Positions 32,845 through 41,651 of a stretch of 64,000 nucleotides of DNA are shown piece by piece (position 1 is the stretch's first letter; every line of letters starts with the position of its first letter). This stretch comes from Janthinobacterium sp. CG3 (GTDB lineage: Bacteria; Pseudomonadota; Gammaproteobacteria; Burkholderiales; Burkholderiaceae_D). The stretch covers positions 909,658 to 973,657 of the forward strand of contig NZ_KB467824.1 in the NCBI RefSeq assembly GCF_000344615.1. The letters are read 5' to 3'. The translations under genes and the position numbers were made by a program. The notes beneath the pieces are model-generated. The model was not told the origin of the DNA. It was given only the letters and a program-made list of their open reading frames with translations, and did no database searches.

Positions 32845-34104
32845 CTAGCTGCGCGTAATCGGCAGGCCCAGGTCTTCCGCCAGCGTGCCGTGCCTGGCCA
32901 GTTCCAGCTTGGCGATGGCGTTGCGGTGCACCTCGTCCGGGCCGTCGGCCAGGCGCAGCGTGCGGTTGCCGGCCCATTGCGCGGCCAGCGGGAAGTCGTC
33001 CGATACGCCGGCCGCGCCGTGCGCCTGGATCGACCAGTCCAGCACCTGCTGCGCGACGTTCGGCGCCAGCACCTTGATCATCGCGATCTCCGCCTGCGCG
33101 TGCTTGTTGCCGACGGTGTCCATCAGCGACGCCGTCTTCAGCGTCAGCAGGCGCGCCGTGTCGATCTGGATGCGCGACTCGGCGATGCGCTCGCGCCACA
33201 CGCCTTGCTCCGACAGCTTCTTGCCGAAGGCGACGCGGCGGTTCAGGCGCAGGCACATCAGTTCCAGCGCGCGCTCGGCCACGCCGATGGCGCGCATGCA
33301 GTGGTGGATGCGCCCCGGCCCCAGCCGGCCCTGGGCGATTTCAAAGCCGCGCCCTTCGCCCAGCAACAAGTTGGAGGCCGGCACGCGCACGTTCTCGAAC
33401 AGGATTTCGCAGTGGCCGTGGGGCGCGTCGTCGTAGCCGAACACCGGCAGCGGGCGCAGGATCGTGATGCCGGGCGTGTCGGCCGGTACCAGTATCATCG
33501 ACTGCTGCTGGTGGCGCGCCGCGCCGAAGTCGGTCTTGCCCATGGTGATGAAGATTTTGCAGCGCGGGTCGCCGGCGCCGGAAATCCACCATTTGCGCCC
33601 GTTGATCACGTAGTCGTCGCCGTCGCGCTCGATGCGGGTTTCAATATTGGTCGCGTCGGACGAGGCCACGCCCGGCTCGGTCATGGCGAAGGCCGAACGG
33701 AACTCACCGCGCAGCAGCGGTTCCAGCCAGGTGTGCTTATGCTCCTCGGAGCCGTAGCGTTCGATGGTTTCCATGTTGCCGGTGTCGGGCGCGGCGCAGT
33801 TGAACACCTCCGGCGCCCACCCGACCCGGCCCATGATCTCGCACAGCGGCGCGTAGTCGAGGTTGGACAGCCCTTCCGGCGCGCGCGCCGACTGCGGCAG
33901 GAACAGGTTCCACAGCCCCTGTTCGCGCGCCAGCGGTTTCAGGCGCTCGATCAGCTCGGTCGGAATCCAGCGGTTGCCTTTTTCCACGCCGTTGCGGTCG
34001 ACTTCCTGTTTGAAGGCGGCTTCGTTCGGGTAGATGTGCTGCTCCATAAATTGCAGCAACTTGTGCCGCAAGCTCTGGCAACGCTCGGAATAGTCGAAAT
34101 TCAT
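32845..34104 (-). CDS. Acyl-CoA dehydrogenase, ACAD10/11-type
   Basis: 419 residues. Features: [44 protein letters not shown] (flavin loop with KWWISGA), [44 protein letters not shown], and the C-terminal [13 protein letters not shown]...[20 protein letters not shown]. This is the long-chain/ACAD11-like subgroup. The gene starts 13 nt after the stop of an aminoglycoside-phosphotransferase-like kinase. In animals the same two domains are fused in ACAD10 and ACAD11; in Pseudomonas LvaA/LvaC they convert 4-hydroxyacyl-CoA through a phosphorylated intermediate. By analogy the pair probably handles 4-hydroxyacyl-CoA; this is inference. Confidence 0.88.
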   Translation of the reverse strand: MNFDYSERCQSLRHKLLQFMEQHIYPNEAAFKQEVDRNGVEKGNRWIPTELIERLKPLAREQGLWNLFLPQSARAPEGLSNLDYAPLCEIMGRVGWAPEVFNCAAPDTGNMETIERYGSEEHKHTWLEPLLRGEFRSAFAMTEPGVASSDATNIETRIERDGDDYVINGRKWWISGAGDPRCKIFITMGKTDFGAARHQQQSMILVPADTPGITILRPLPVFGYDDAPHGHCEILFENVRVPASNLLLGEGRGFEIAQGRLGPGRIHHCMRAIGVAERALELMCLRLNRRVAFGKKLSEQGVWRERIAESRIQIDTARLLTLKTASLMDTVGNKHAQAEIAMIKVLAPNVAQQVLDWSIQAHGAAGVSDDFPLAAQWAGNRTLRLADGPDEVHRNAIAKLELARHGTLAEDLGLPITRS

Positions 34105-34117
34105 CTGTTTCCCCTGG

Positions 34118-35185
34118 TTAGATTGGTTTGCCGCCGGCGTAGGCCCAGCCCAGTTCGGCCATGGGTCGCGCCATCTTGCCCGACTCCAGCGCCTGTGCGC
34201 TGGCGGCCGTGCCGTCGACGTAACGTTTCATGATGCCCTGCATGATGCTGGCCAGGCGGAACATATTAAAGGCCAGATAAAAGTTGAAATCCTCCAGGCG
34301 GATGGTCTTGCCGGTGCGCTCGGCGTACCGGCGGATGTATTCCTGCTGCGACGGGATGCCCAGCGCCGCCAAGTCGAGTCCGGCGATGCCGCGGAACTGG
34401 CCCGGTTCGATGTGCCAGCTCATGCAGTGGTAGGAGAAGTCGGCGAACGGGTGCCCCAGCGTCGACAGTTCCCAGTCCAGCACGGCCAGCACGCGCGGCT
34501 CGGTCGGATGGAAGATGATGTTGTCGAGGCGGAAGTCGCCATGCACGATGCTGGTGTCCTCGCCCGGCGGAATGTGCGCCGGCAGCCAGGCCATCAGCTG
34601 GTTCATCGGCGCGATGTCCTCGGTCGCGGAGGCCTGGTACTGGCGCGTCCAGCGCTCGATCTGGCGCTGGAAGTAATTGCCCGGCTTGCCGAAGTCGGCC
34701 AGGCCGATGGCCGCGTAGTCGACCGTGTGCAGCTGCGCGATCACGCGGTTGAGTTCGTCATAGATGGCGCCGCGCTCGGCTGGCGTCATGCCGGGCAGGG
34801 CCTGGTCCCACAGCACCCGGCCCTCGACGAATTCCATGATGTAAAAGGCGCGCCCGATGACGCCTTCGTCGAGACACAGCGCGTACTGGCGCGCGGCCGG
34901 GAAGCCGGCCTTGTTGAGCGCGTCCATGACGCGGAACTCGCGGTCGATCGCGTGCGCCGACGCCAGCAGCTTGGCGGCAGGGCCGGGCTTGGTGCGCAGC
35001 ACGTAGTGCTGGCCGGCGACGCTGAGCTTGAAGGTCGGGTTCGACTGGCCGCCCTTGAACTGTTCCACCGTCGGCTCGCCGCCGGGGTAGCCGGCCACGT
35101 GCCGCCGCAAATACACGGTCAGCGCCGCGATATCGAATTTCTGCCGCTCCGACACGGGCTTGGTGCCCATGAATTCCTCAAACAT
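34118..35185 (-). CDS. Phosphotransferase (APH/choline-kinase fold), ACAD10/11 kinase type
   Basis: 355 residues, GGGAGACGAG before the ATG. Protein-kinase-like fold: [44 protein letters not shown] (nucleotide-binding lobe), catalytic Brenner motif [42 protein letters not shown] with HGDxxxxN and the metal-binding Asp of LDWE. It matches the N-terminal kinase part of ACAD10/11 and LvaA-type proteins. It is the first gene of a two-gene operon with the acyl-CoA dehydrogenase and would phosphorylate a hydroxyacyl substrate before elimination. An antibiotic-resistance role is unlikely given this context. Confidence 0.86.
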   Translation of the reverse strand: MFEEFMGTKPVSERQKFDIAALTVYLRRHVAGYPGGEPTVEQFKGGQSNPTFKLSVAGQHYVLRTKPGPAAKLLASAHAIDREFRVMDALNKAGFPAARQYALCLDEGVIGRAFYIMEFVEGRVLWDQALPGMTPAERGAIYDELNRVIAQLHTVDYAAIGLADFGKPGNYFQRQIERWTRQYQASATEDIAPMNQLMAWLPAHIPPGEDTSIVHGDFRLDNIIFHPTEPRVLAVLDWELSTLGHPFADFSYHCMSWHIEPGQFRGIAGLDLAALGIPSQQEYIRRYAERTGKTIRLEDFNFYLAFNMFRLASIMQGIMKRYVDGTAASAQALESGKMARPMAELGWAYAGGKPI

Positions 35186-35321
35186 CTCGTCTCCCTCGGG
35201 CTTGGGCCCTGTCGTGGTGGGTCTATTCTAAACCATGGAAACGCACGCCCGTACTATTTATTTTCAAGCGAAGCGACGTGGCGCGACGGCGCTGTGAAGG
35301 GCTGCGGGAAGGTTTGGTAGC

Positions 35322-35349
35322 TCGGGTAAGCCCAGCGGGCGTAACCCGA
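35322..35349. repeat. Hairpin repeat TCGGGTaaGCCC…GGGCgtAACCCGA
   Basis: Nested inverted repeat (TCGGGT/ACCCGA outside, GCCC/GGGC inside) in the gap between the kinase gene and the pilin gene. Sequences of the form CGGGTTA…TAACCCGA are frequent small intergenic repeats in proteobacteria. Nothing else is seen in 35186-35379. Confidence 0.45.
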
Positions 35350-35379
35350 CAATACGACACGCCCTTGGGCGACGCCGCG

Positions 35380-35958
35380 CTAGAAAAATACGGCGGTGCG
35401 GGTGATGATGGCGCCGGTGTTGCCGTAGGGCGCCTTGGCGCGTACCGAGCCGGTGGTGGCGACGCCGTCGTCGAGCTTGCTGTCGATCTGCTCGGCGAAC
35501 GATTCCGGCAGGTTGTCGAAGCGGATGCCGTTGCCCGAGCGCCCGCCCACTTCGTCGTTGTACAGGTACACCGCGCCGCCCTGGGAGCTGGTCATGAACT
35601 GGGTCGAGCCGTTGTAGGAGCCGGTGATGAAGCCGCCCAGCGCCAGGTGTTGCGGCGCCAGCGCGAATTCGCGCGGCTGGCCGTCGCCGATCTGGCCGTC
35701 GCCGTTGCCGTTGCCGGCCGCGTTCGGCACATGGCTGGTGGCCTGGATGTCGTCGCCGGGCAGGGCGCGGAATTTGTCCTGGTAGGCGTTCACCGCCGCC
35801 GACAGCGCGTTCGACTGCTGGATGATGTTCTTTACCTTGGCGCTGTCGATCAGGCCCTGGCCTTTTAACACGCCGCCCAGCAGCAGGCCGATGATGACCA
35901 ACACGATGGCGATTTCAACCAGGGTGAAGCCTTGCTGTCGGTGGCGGAGGGCGGGCAT
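35380..35958 (-). CDS. Type IV prepilin-like protein, last gene of minus-strand pilus cluster
   Basis: 192 residues from the ATG at 35958 with AAAGGA upstream. The class III signal is clear: a short basic leader then QQGFTLVEIAIVLVIIGLLLGGVL, with cleavage after Gly and Glu at +5. The globular part carries a GNGNGDGQIGDGQ stretch that looks like a calcium-binding or flexible loop, and no obvious disulfide cysteines. It is 78 bp downstream of the TPR gene, so it may be expressed with the operon or from its own promoter; TATTAT lies just before the ribosome binding site. Could be the major pilin or pseudopilin of this cluster, since the other prepilins in it are atypical. Confidence 0.82.
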   Translation of the reverse strand: MPALRHRQQGFTLVEIAIVLVIIGLLLGGVLKGQGLIDSAKVKNIIQQSNALSAAVNAYQDKFRALPGDDIQATSHVPNAAGNGNGDGQIGDGQPREFALAPQHLALGGFITGSYNGSTQFMTSSQGGAVYLYNDEVGGRSGNGIRFDNLPESFAEQIDSKLDDGVATTGSVRAKAPYGNTGAIITRTAVFF

Positions 35959-36036
35959 AATGGTTCCTTTATAATACGACAATACATATTGCAGTAACTG
36001 CACAATTAACTTGCAATTTTAAAGCAAATCGGCGCG

Positions 36037-36759
36037 TTATGGGCGCGCGCGCGTTTCTTTTTGACGGGCGGCAATATCCTGCAGGCGCCGCTCCAGGAAT
36101 GCCAGCTCGCGCGGGTCGCTGACGTGGCCGCTTTGCAGTAGGCCGCCGATGAGCGCCTTCGCGCTGTCGAACTCGTTCATGTCCTCGGCGATGAACACTT
36201 CCAACTGGCGCGCCCAGGCCGGCACGCCGGCGCCGGTGGCGCGCAGGCGCAGCGCGGCGGCGTAGCGGCGCGCCAGCGGCAGGTCGTGCAAGCGGTGGCG
36301 CGCCACCAGCGCCGCGTGCGCCAGCCACGGCCAGCGCCGGTCGGGGTCGTCGCCGAAGCGGCGCTCGACGAAGGCCAGCATGCGCCGCACCCGCGCCGGG
36401 TCGGGCGCCGCCGCGTACACCTGGCTGGCCAGCAGCAGCGGGTACTGGCCGCGCGGGTCGAGCGCCAGCGCAGCCTCCAGCCAGCCTTCCAGGCGCGCGT
36501 AGTCGAGCTGGTTCAGGCTCAGGCTGCGCCCGTCCTGGTCGTCGTAGGCTTGCAGGTACAGCAGTAGCGCCTTCGACAGCGCCTCCGGCTCGCCCAGGCT
36601 GGCCAGGCGCAGCGCGGCCGGCGCCGGCGCCGGCGGCAGCGCCGGCGGCGCCGGCGCTGCCGGCTGCTGCGCGGCGTGCCACAGCAGTTGCAGCGCCAGC
36701 GCCAGCGCCAGCGCCCAGCGCACCGCCGGCGGCACCGCGGCGACCGGTTTCACGGCCAT
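36037..36759 (-). CDS. Membrane-anchored helical-repeat (TPR-like) protein in pilus cluster
   Basis: 240 residues; ATG at 36759 overlaps the stop of the ABC permease gene (TGATG), so translation is coupled. An N-terminal TM (AVRWALALALALQLLWHAA) is followed by a proline/alanine linker. Repeated helical pairs follow (LYLQAYDDQDGRSLSLNQLDYARLEGWLEAALALDPRGQYPLLLASQVYA and RRMLAFVERRFGDDPDRRWPWLAHAALVARHRLHDLPLARRYAAALR), which look like TPRs. No family name can be given. Position after the permease suggests an accessory of the ABC exporter, as PilG is in Myxococcus, but this is only positional inference. Confidence 0.72.
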   Translation of the reverse strand: MAVKPVAAVPPAVRWALALALALQLLWHAAQQPAAPAPPALPPAPAPAALRLASLGEPEALSKALLLYLQAYDDQDGRSLSLNQLDYARLEGWLEAALALDPRGQYPLLLASQVYAAAPDPARVRRMLAFVERRFGDDPDRRWPWLAHAALVARHRLHDLPLARRYAAALRLRATGAGVPAWARQLEVFIAEDMNEFDSAKALIGGLLQSGHVSDPRELAFLERRLQDIAARQKETRARP

Positions 36760-37529
36760 CAGAGGCTCTTGCGGTACAAGTCGAACAGCGCGGCCGCCGC
36801 CAGCAGGGCCAGGTAGATCGCGCTGTGCGCGGCGATGGCGAGCAGGGTGGCGGCGTCGCCGCTGCCGTACAGCAGCCATTCGGTGCGGGTGTAGCGATCC
36901 AGCGCCGGCAGCACGGCGGCCACCAGGTCGAGACCGGCGCCGATGGCGCGCTGGCCGTGCGAGCGCGCGCCGCCCTGGCCGTGGCCCAGCAGTTGCAGCG
37001 CGCCGATCACGCGCGCCAGCAGGTAGAAGCCGGCGACGCCGGCCAGCGCCGGCAGCGCCTGGCTGAAGCTGAGCGCGCACAACAGGCTGAAGGCGGCGAC
37101 GATCCACAGCTCGCACAGCAGCGACAGGCCCCACAGCGCGCTTTGCGCCGGCGCCGCGAACAGCAGGCTGAGGGCGCCGAACAGCAGCGCCGGCAGCAGC
37201 GCCAGCGCGGCGAAGCCGGCCAGCTTGCCGAACAGGTAGGCGGCGCGCGGCATGGGCAGCGCCAGCAGCATGTCGAGGCCCTTGTCGTCGGCCTCGCGCA
37301 CCACGCTGGTGACGACGAAGGTGGCGACCAGGAACACCGCCGCCAGCCGCAGCGCGGCCGCCAGTAGCGCCGCCTGTACCTCGCGGCCCTCGGTCAGCGC
37401 CAGCTCGTGCAGGAAGCCGGCCAGGCCGACGCCGGCCAGCGCCGCCAGCAACAGCAGCCATAGCAGGCGGTTGCGCAGCGCCTCCAGCAGCGTGTAGGCG
37501 GCAATGGTCAGGGTCGGTCGCAGCATCAT
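36759..37529 (-). CDS. ABC-2 type exporter permease in pilus cluster
   Basis: 256 residues with six hydrophobic segments: ~10-40 (LEALRNRLLWLLLLAALAGVGLAGFL), ~60-85, ~105-130, ~137-155, ~160-182 and the last ~225-248. The motif VVREADDKGLDMLLALPMPRAAYLFGKLAGF between TM2 and TM3 is typical of ABC-2 permeases (E..x(T)LxLLLSxPxxR). The ATG at 37529 overlaps the stop of the prepilin gene. Its ATPase partner is almost certainly the one at 49505-50221, the first gene of the same operon, 12 kb upstream. It would move lipid-linked or protein substrates across the inner membrane. Confidence 0.85.
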   Translation of the reverse strand: MMLRPTLTIAAYTLLEALRNRLLWLLLLAALAGVGLAGFLHELALTEGREVQAALLAAALRLAAVFLVATFVVTSVVREADDKGLDMLLALPMPRAAYLFGKLAGFAALALLPALLFGALSLLFAAPAQSALWGLSLLCELWIVAAFSLLCALSFSQALPALAGVAGFYLLARVIGALQLLGHGQGGARSHGQRAIGAGLDLVAAVLPALDRYTRTEWLLYGSGDAATLLAIAAHSAIYLALLAAAALFDLYRKSL

Positions 37530-38236
37530 TGCGGCAGGCGCTGCGCCGCCACCATCCGGTTGAACAGGATGTTCGGCGAGAGCCACAGCACGATGTCGTC
37601 GAACTCGCCGCCCGGCGCGTTGCCGTCCTCGCTCAGCGGGCGGCTGACGAAGGCGGTGCCGGCGCCGGCGTTGATGCGCTCGTCGCCGTTGCTGGCCGGC
37701 GCGACGGCCACGCGCACGCCCTGTTCGCCGCTGGCGCCGAAGCCGTTTTTACCGTGCGACATGACGACCGCCGGGATGTCGTTGGGCGCGGTGGCCGGCA
37801 TCGGCCGGCCGGTGCCGTCGCGCGTCATGACGCTGATGTCGCGCCGCGTGTTCAGCGTGAAGCGCACGGCGCTGTCGCTGAAGGCCGGCGTGACGCTGTA
37901 GCGCAACAAATTGGCCCAGCTGTCGCTCTTGCCCACGCCCAGCGTGACCCAGGGTAGGAAGCCGTCGCGCTTGCCGCAGCGCGTGCCGCGGCGGTCCTCC
38001 AGGCCGTTGCTGGCCGAGACGGCCGGGCAGGGCAGATTGCCGTAACGCAGAGCGTAGCCGACCAGCGCCTCGTTGGCCGCCTCGAGCGTGGCGCGGGTCT
38101 CGTTGCCCTTGCGCTGTTCCAGTTGCATCGCCAGCGGCGTGATCAAGCCGCCTATCATCAGGCCGACGATGACCAGGACGATCGACAGTTCGACCAGGCT
38201 GAAGCCGCGTTGTAATGGCGTAGACATAGTGTTCAT
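37526..38236 (-). CDS. Prepilin-like protein
   Basis: 236 residues. Leader QRGFSLVELSIVLVIVGLMIGGLITPL with Gly at -1 and Glu at +5 marks a prepilin-peptidase substrate. The body (EALVGYALRYGNLPCPAVSASNG ... RDGFLPWVTLGVGKSDSWANLLRYSVTPAF) is large for a pilin. It shares this pattern with the next-upstream protein (FAATYGRLPRPARS ... GFLPWVTLAVDGADSWGKLLRYSVAPGL), so the two are diverged duplicates. Probably minor pilins or pseudopilins. The ATG overlaps the upstream stop (ATGA). Confidence 0.8.
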   Translation of the reverse strand: MNTMSTPLQRGFSLVELSIVLVIVGLMIGGLITPLAMQLEQRKGNETRATLEAANEALVGYALRYGNLPCPAVSASNGLEDRRGTRCGKRDGFLPWVTLGVGKSDSWANLLRYSVTPAFSDSAVRFTLNTRRDISVMTRDGTGRPMPATAPNDIPAVVMSHGKNGFGASGEQGVRVAVAPASNGDERINAGAGTAFVSRPLSEDGNAPGGEFDDIVLWLSPNILFNRMVAAQRLPQ

Positions 38237-38973
38237 GGCAGGTTGCGGGCCGCGCGCATGCGCTGGTACAGCCGTTGCAGCGGCACCCAGGTGACGATGT
38301 CGTCGAATTCGCCGCCCGGCTGGGCCGGATCGGCGCTGCTGACGCGGGCGATGAAATGGGCGCTGGCCGCCTGGTTGGCGAGTTCGTCGACGTTGCCGCG
38401 CGCGGCGTTGGCCTGGGCCACGCCGGTGACGCCGGTGCCGAGATTGTTGCGGCCGCTGGACAACAGCACGAAGGGCAGGCAGGGCGTGCGCGGGGCGCAG
38501 ACGCTCTGACCGCCAAGGTAATAGAACTTGCCGTCGGGGGTGCGCGCGCGCACGGTTTTGCCAACCATCACCACGCCGCTTTGCACCGGCGCCCGGGTGA
38601 GCCCCGGCGCGACGCTGTAGCGCAGCAGCTTGCCCCAGCTGTCGGCGCCGTCGACGGCCAGCGTGACCCAGGGCAGGAAGCCGGCGCAGTCCTGCTCGCC
38701 TTCGCAGTCGAGCAGGTTTTCGCGCCCGTCCAGCGCCGAGCGGGCCGGCCGCGGCAGCCTGCCATAGGTGGCGGCGAAGCCGACCAGGGCGTCGTTGGCG
38801 CGCGCCAGCGTGGCCAGCGTGCGCCGTTCGCGCGCCGCCTGCTGGGTGTTGTTGCCCAGCGCGTTGATCAACAGCGTCGCCAGGCCCAGGCCGAGCACGC
38901 TGAGCAGCAGCAACAGCGCGGCGCCGCGCTGGCGCGCCGGACGTGCGCGCTGGCGCAAGGCCTTACTGCGCAT
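38233..38973 (-). CDS. Minor-pilin-like protein (PilX/GspK-like N-terminus)
   Basis: 246 residues. The N-terminus RQRGAALLLLLSVLGLGLATLLINAL is a hydrophobic helix after Arg-Gly without the +5 Glu, as in PilX/GspK-type tip subunits. The body resembles the following prepilin protein (GFLPWVTL.VD.ADSW.KLLRYSVAP). A C-terminal motif PGGEFDDIVTW is shared with it (PGGEFDDIVLW). Lack of Glu5 is typical for the tip of a pseudopilus. The start overlaps the end of the MshK-like gene by 11 nt. Confidence 0.75.
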   Translation of the reverse strand: MRSKALRQRARPARQRGAALLLLLSVLGLGLATLLINALGNNTQQAARERRTLATLARANDALVGFAATYGRLPRPARSALDGRENLLDCEGEQDCAGFLPWVTLAVDGADSWGKLLRYSVAPGLTRAPVQSGVVMVGKTVRARTPDGKFYYLGGQSVCAPRTPCLPFVLLSSGRNNLGTGVTGVAQANAARGNVDELANQAASAHFIARVSSADPAQPGGEFDDIVTWVPLQRLYQRMRAARNLP

Positions 38974-39406
38974 GGCTTTCCCGCACCGTGCCCTCGGTCG
39001 GGTTGTAGCTTTGGCCCGGCTTGAGGATCACGGTTTGGCCGGACGGCAGTTGCAGCGACAGCGCGGCGGCCGCCGGGTCCGCTCCAAGGCGGTCGTCCGC
39101 TTCCCTTTGCGGCATCTGGTTGAGCCAGACGGTGGACTTGCCGCCGCTGCGCCGCACCACGCCGTCGAGCGTGGTGGGCGCCGGCGCCGGCGCCGGCGCG
39201 CTTTCGACGGCGGCGGCGGGCGGCGCCGGCGCGGCGGCCGGCGCGCCGGCGCCGGCATGGCCGTCGCGGCGGGCGTCGAGCTGGGCGCGCTCGGCCGGGG
39301 TGGCGAACAGGCGTCCGAGCGGCGCGCTGGCCGCCTGCGCGGCGCCGCACGCCAGCGCCAGCGACAGCGACAGCGACAGGCGCGCCCGCAGGCGCGGCGC
39401 CGTCAT
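38963..39406 (-). CDS. mshK: MshK-like periplasmic protein
   Basis: 147 residues from the ATG at 39406. Signal peptide RLRARLSLSLSLALACGAAQA is followed by a proline/alanine linker and a C-terminal small domain (TLDGVVRRSGGKSTVWLNQMPQREADDR... SLQLPSGQTVILKPGQSYNPTEGTV). This layout matches PilP/MshK-like proteins that connect the inner-membrane PilN/PilO complex to the secretin. Its place after the MshJ-like gene is as in the Vibrio msh order (I-J-K). The homology is by position and architecture. Confidence 0.65.
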   Translation of the reverse strand: MTAPRLRARLSLSLSLALACGAAQAASAPLGRLFATPAERAQLDARRDGHAGAGAPAAAPAPPAAAVESAPAPAPAPTTLDGVVRRSGGKSTVWLNQMPQREADDRLGADPAAAALSLQLPSGQTVILKPGQSYNPTEGTVRESHAQ

Positions 39407-40095
39407 GGCCGGCTCCGCGCGGCCGGCGCGGGCGCGGCCGTGGCCAGGGTCAGCCAGTACAGCGTGCAGTCGGCCGACAGCGTCGACGCCAGCGCGCCGT
39501 TGGCCGCCGTGGCGCTGCGCTTGATCGAGCAATCCTGCATCGTGTAATAGTTGCGCTGCTTGAGTTCGTGCAGGAAGTCGAACAGGTCCATTTCGTGCAG
39601 CAGGTCCATGTGCAGGTCCATGCGGCTGCCCCGCAGGCTGTAATCGCCCATGGCGGCCTGGGCTTCGAGGCGGAACGGTTGCTGCACGTCGATCTCGTAG
39701 CTGATCGGCAGCAGCTTGCGCCGCTCCTGGATCTGGCGGATCGCGTCGATCCATTCGAGGCGCTTTTCCTCGCCGATCAGGCCGCGCTCGCGCAGCGCCA
39801 GGAACTGCGGCTGGTAGTCGCGGATTTCCAGCTTCTCGTTCTCGACGTGGGCGAACTTGTCGTAGGCGACGTTGCGCAACTGCTGGGTGCGCGCCAGCGC
39901 CGCGCCGCGCTGGTTCAGGTACCAGCTGCTGACGAGCACCAGCAGGCTGCCGACGCTGAGCGCGGTGGCAAAGCACAGCAGGGCCAGGCGGATCAGCGCC
40001 AGCTCGTTCATCCACAGCGGCAGCGCGACCGTGCGGATGGTTTTCTTGCCGGCCGCGGGCGCGGCCGGCGGCATGCCGGACGGAAGGGCGCTCAT
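39403..40095 (-). CDS. mshJ: MshJ/PilO-like inner-membrane assembly protein
   Basis: 230 residues from the ATG at 40095 (ATGA overlap with the upstream gene). A short cytoplasmic N-terminus, one TM helix (ALIRLALLCFATALSVGSLLVLVSSWYL, ~34-62) and a coiled-coil segment (RGAALARTQQLRNVAYDKFAHVENEKLEIRDY) precede a ferredoxin-like periplasmic domain, the PilO layout. It probably pairs with the PilN-like part of the preceding fused MshI protein. Confidence 0.7.
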   Translation of the reverse strand: MSALPSGMPPAAPAAGKKTIRTVALPLWMNELALIRLALLCFATALSVGSLLVLVSSWYLNQRGAALARTQQLRNVAYDKFAHVENEKLEIRDYQPQFLALRERGLIGEEKRLEWIDAIRQIQERRKLLPISYEIDVQQPFRLEAQAAMGDYSLRGSRMDLHMDLLHEMDLFDFLHELKQRNYYTMQDCSIKRSATAANGALASTLSADCTLYWLTLATAAPAPAARSRP

Positions 40096-41642
40096 GGTAT
40101 CCAACTCAGGTTGAGGGTGAACTTGACCTTGCTGTCGGCCGCCGTGGTGGCGGCCTTGCCGGCCAGCTTGACGCTCGGGCGCACGTCCAGCGGGGTCTGC
40201 TCGAGCTCGACGGTCAGGCGCGGCTGGCGCGCCAGCTCGGCGGTCAGGCGGTTGATGCTGTCAAGCGCGGCGCGGTAGTTGTTTTGCGCCAGCAGCACCT
40301 CGGCCTCGACGTGCAGGCTTTGCGGCGGCATCGCCGGCAGCCCGATCAGCAGCGACGACACCGGCGCCGCGGCGGCGTTGTCGGCGCGCGGCTGCGCCGA
40401 GCCGGCGCGGTTCTCCGGCAGGCGCACCTTCCAGTCGAGTTGCACCAGGCTGACGTCGGGCACGCCCTCCAGCGCCGCGCTGAGCATGGCCAACATCGTT
40501 TGCGGACCCGGCGCGCGGCTCGTCACCATGCGCTCGATCAGCACCGCCGCCTTCATGTTCTGGGTCTTGTCGACCTGCGGCGGCAGCGACGCCATGATGG
40601 CGTCGTAGCGCTGCTCGTACGATTGCGCCTCGGCCGCCAGCGCCGCCTGGGAGCGGGCGGCGTCGACGATGCCCCAGATGTTCGCCGCCAGCCAGACCAG
40701 GCAAAACACGGCGATCGCCGCGCTGCCGGCGAACAGGCCGAGGCGCGCCAGCAGCAACTGGTAGAAGCGGGCGCGCTGGCCCAGCGCGTAATGGCTGGGG
40801 GGGCGGCGCCGTCCCAGCACCGACAACAGCAGCGGGTCGGCCAGCGCCGGCACCTCGGCCAGGTGCAATTTGGCGCAGGCCCGTTCCATCGTCACGAAAC
40901 GGAACTCGGTCTCGGGGGCGTTGCGGCACAGCGGCTGCAGCCGCGCCACCTGCGGCGCCGGCGCCACGACGACGCTGTGCAGCACCTCGCCGCGTTCGAG
41001 CATGCGCGTGCTGACCAGGAACTGGCGGGTCTTCTCGGTTTCGCCGGCAACGTCGACGGCGACGCCGTCGCGGTCGATGGCCGGGGTCAGGCGGCTAAAG
41101 CGCAGCTGGCCGTTCTGGAAATAGCTCTGGCGCAGGCCGCCCGACTGGAACGTCACCAGCAGGATGTGCGGCTGGGTCAGCGCCAGCGCGCCCACCAGCG
41201 CCGCGCTGAGCAGGCTGCTCGAGTAAATCCCCGCCAGCGGCACCTTGCGCTGTTCCAGCGCGTCGACCCAGGGTTGCAGCAGGGACGGGTTGGTCAGCGC
41301 GCAAAACAGCACCCGGTCGTCGCGCCGGCCGGCGCTTTCGCGGCCCTGCACGGTGGCGGCGCGGTAGGGCGTGTCGCGGTAGAGCTGGGTCAGGCGGCGC
41401 TGCAGCAGGCCGCGGCCGGCGCGCCCGCCCACGTGCGGCAGCAACTGGCGCTGGAAATCCTCTTCGATCAGGTCGGTGAGCAGGTAGGCCGGCAGCGCCG
41501 CCCGCTCCGCCAGGTAGCGCGCGAAGGCGGCCACGCCGGCGGCGTCGGCGCCGAAGCACTGGCCGCCCGACAAGTGGCCGCGCTGCCAGTCGTAGGCGCA
41601 CAGCTGGTCGTTGGTGACGTAGAATAATTGGGTGCGCAACAA
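40092..41642 (-). CDS. mshI: MshI-like protein: PilM-like domain fused to PilN-like domain
   Basis: 516 residues from a TTG at 41642 that has GAGG 7 bases upstream. Residues ~1-290 are a cytoplasmic domain (LFYVTNDQLCAYDWQ, LTDLIEEDFQRQLLPHV, IYSSSLLSAALVGAL, ILLVTFQSGGLRQSYFQNGQLRFSRL) resembling the divergent actin-like PilM/MshI part. A single TM helix lies at ~303-322, then a coiled coil and a periplasmic domain like PilN (ALEGVPDVSLVQLDWKVRLPE, NNYRAALDSINRLTAELARQPRLTVELEQTPLDV). The plus-strand cluster encodes these halves as two genes (60458-61402 and 61399-62085), so this is a natural fusion. Confidence 0.72.
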   Translation of the reverse strand: MLRTQLFYVTNDQLCAYDWQRGHLSGGQCFGADAAGVAAFARYLAERAALPAYLLTDLIEEDFQRQLLPHVGGRAGRGLLQRRLTQLYRDTPYRAATVQGRESAGRRDDRVLFCALTNPSLLQPWVDALEQRKVPLAGIYSSSLLSAALVGALALTQPHILLVTFQSGGLRQSYFQNGQLRFSRLTPAIDRDGVAVDVAGETEKTRQFLVSTRMLERGEVLHSVVVAPAPQVARLQPLCRNAPETEFRFVTMERACAKLHLAEVPALADPLLLSVLGRRRPPSHYALGQRARFYQLLLARLGLFAGSAAIAVFCLVWLAANIWGIVDAARSQAALAAEAQSYEQRYDAIMASLPPQVDKTQNMKAAVLIERMVTSRAPGPQTMLAMLSAALEGVPDVSLVQLDWKVRLPENRAGSAQPRADNAAAAPVSSLLIGLPAMPPQSLHVEAEVLLAQNNYRAALDSINRLTAELARQPRLTVELEQTPLDVRPSVKLAGKAATTAADSKVKFTLNLSWIP

Positions 41643-41651
41643 GGCCGGTCC

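Noticed and set aside
34118..35185. Aminoglycoside resistance kinase
   Set aside because: The APH fold is present, but the coupling to an ACAD11-type dehydrogenase fits the acyl-CoA kinase role instead.
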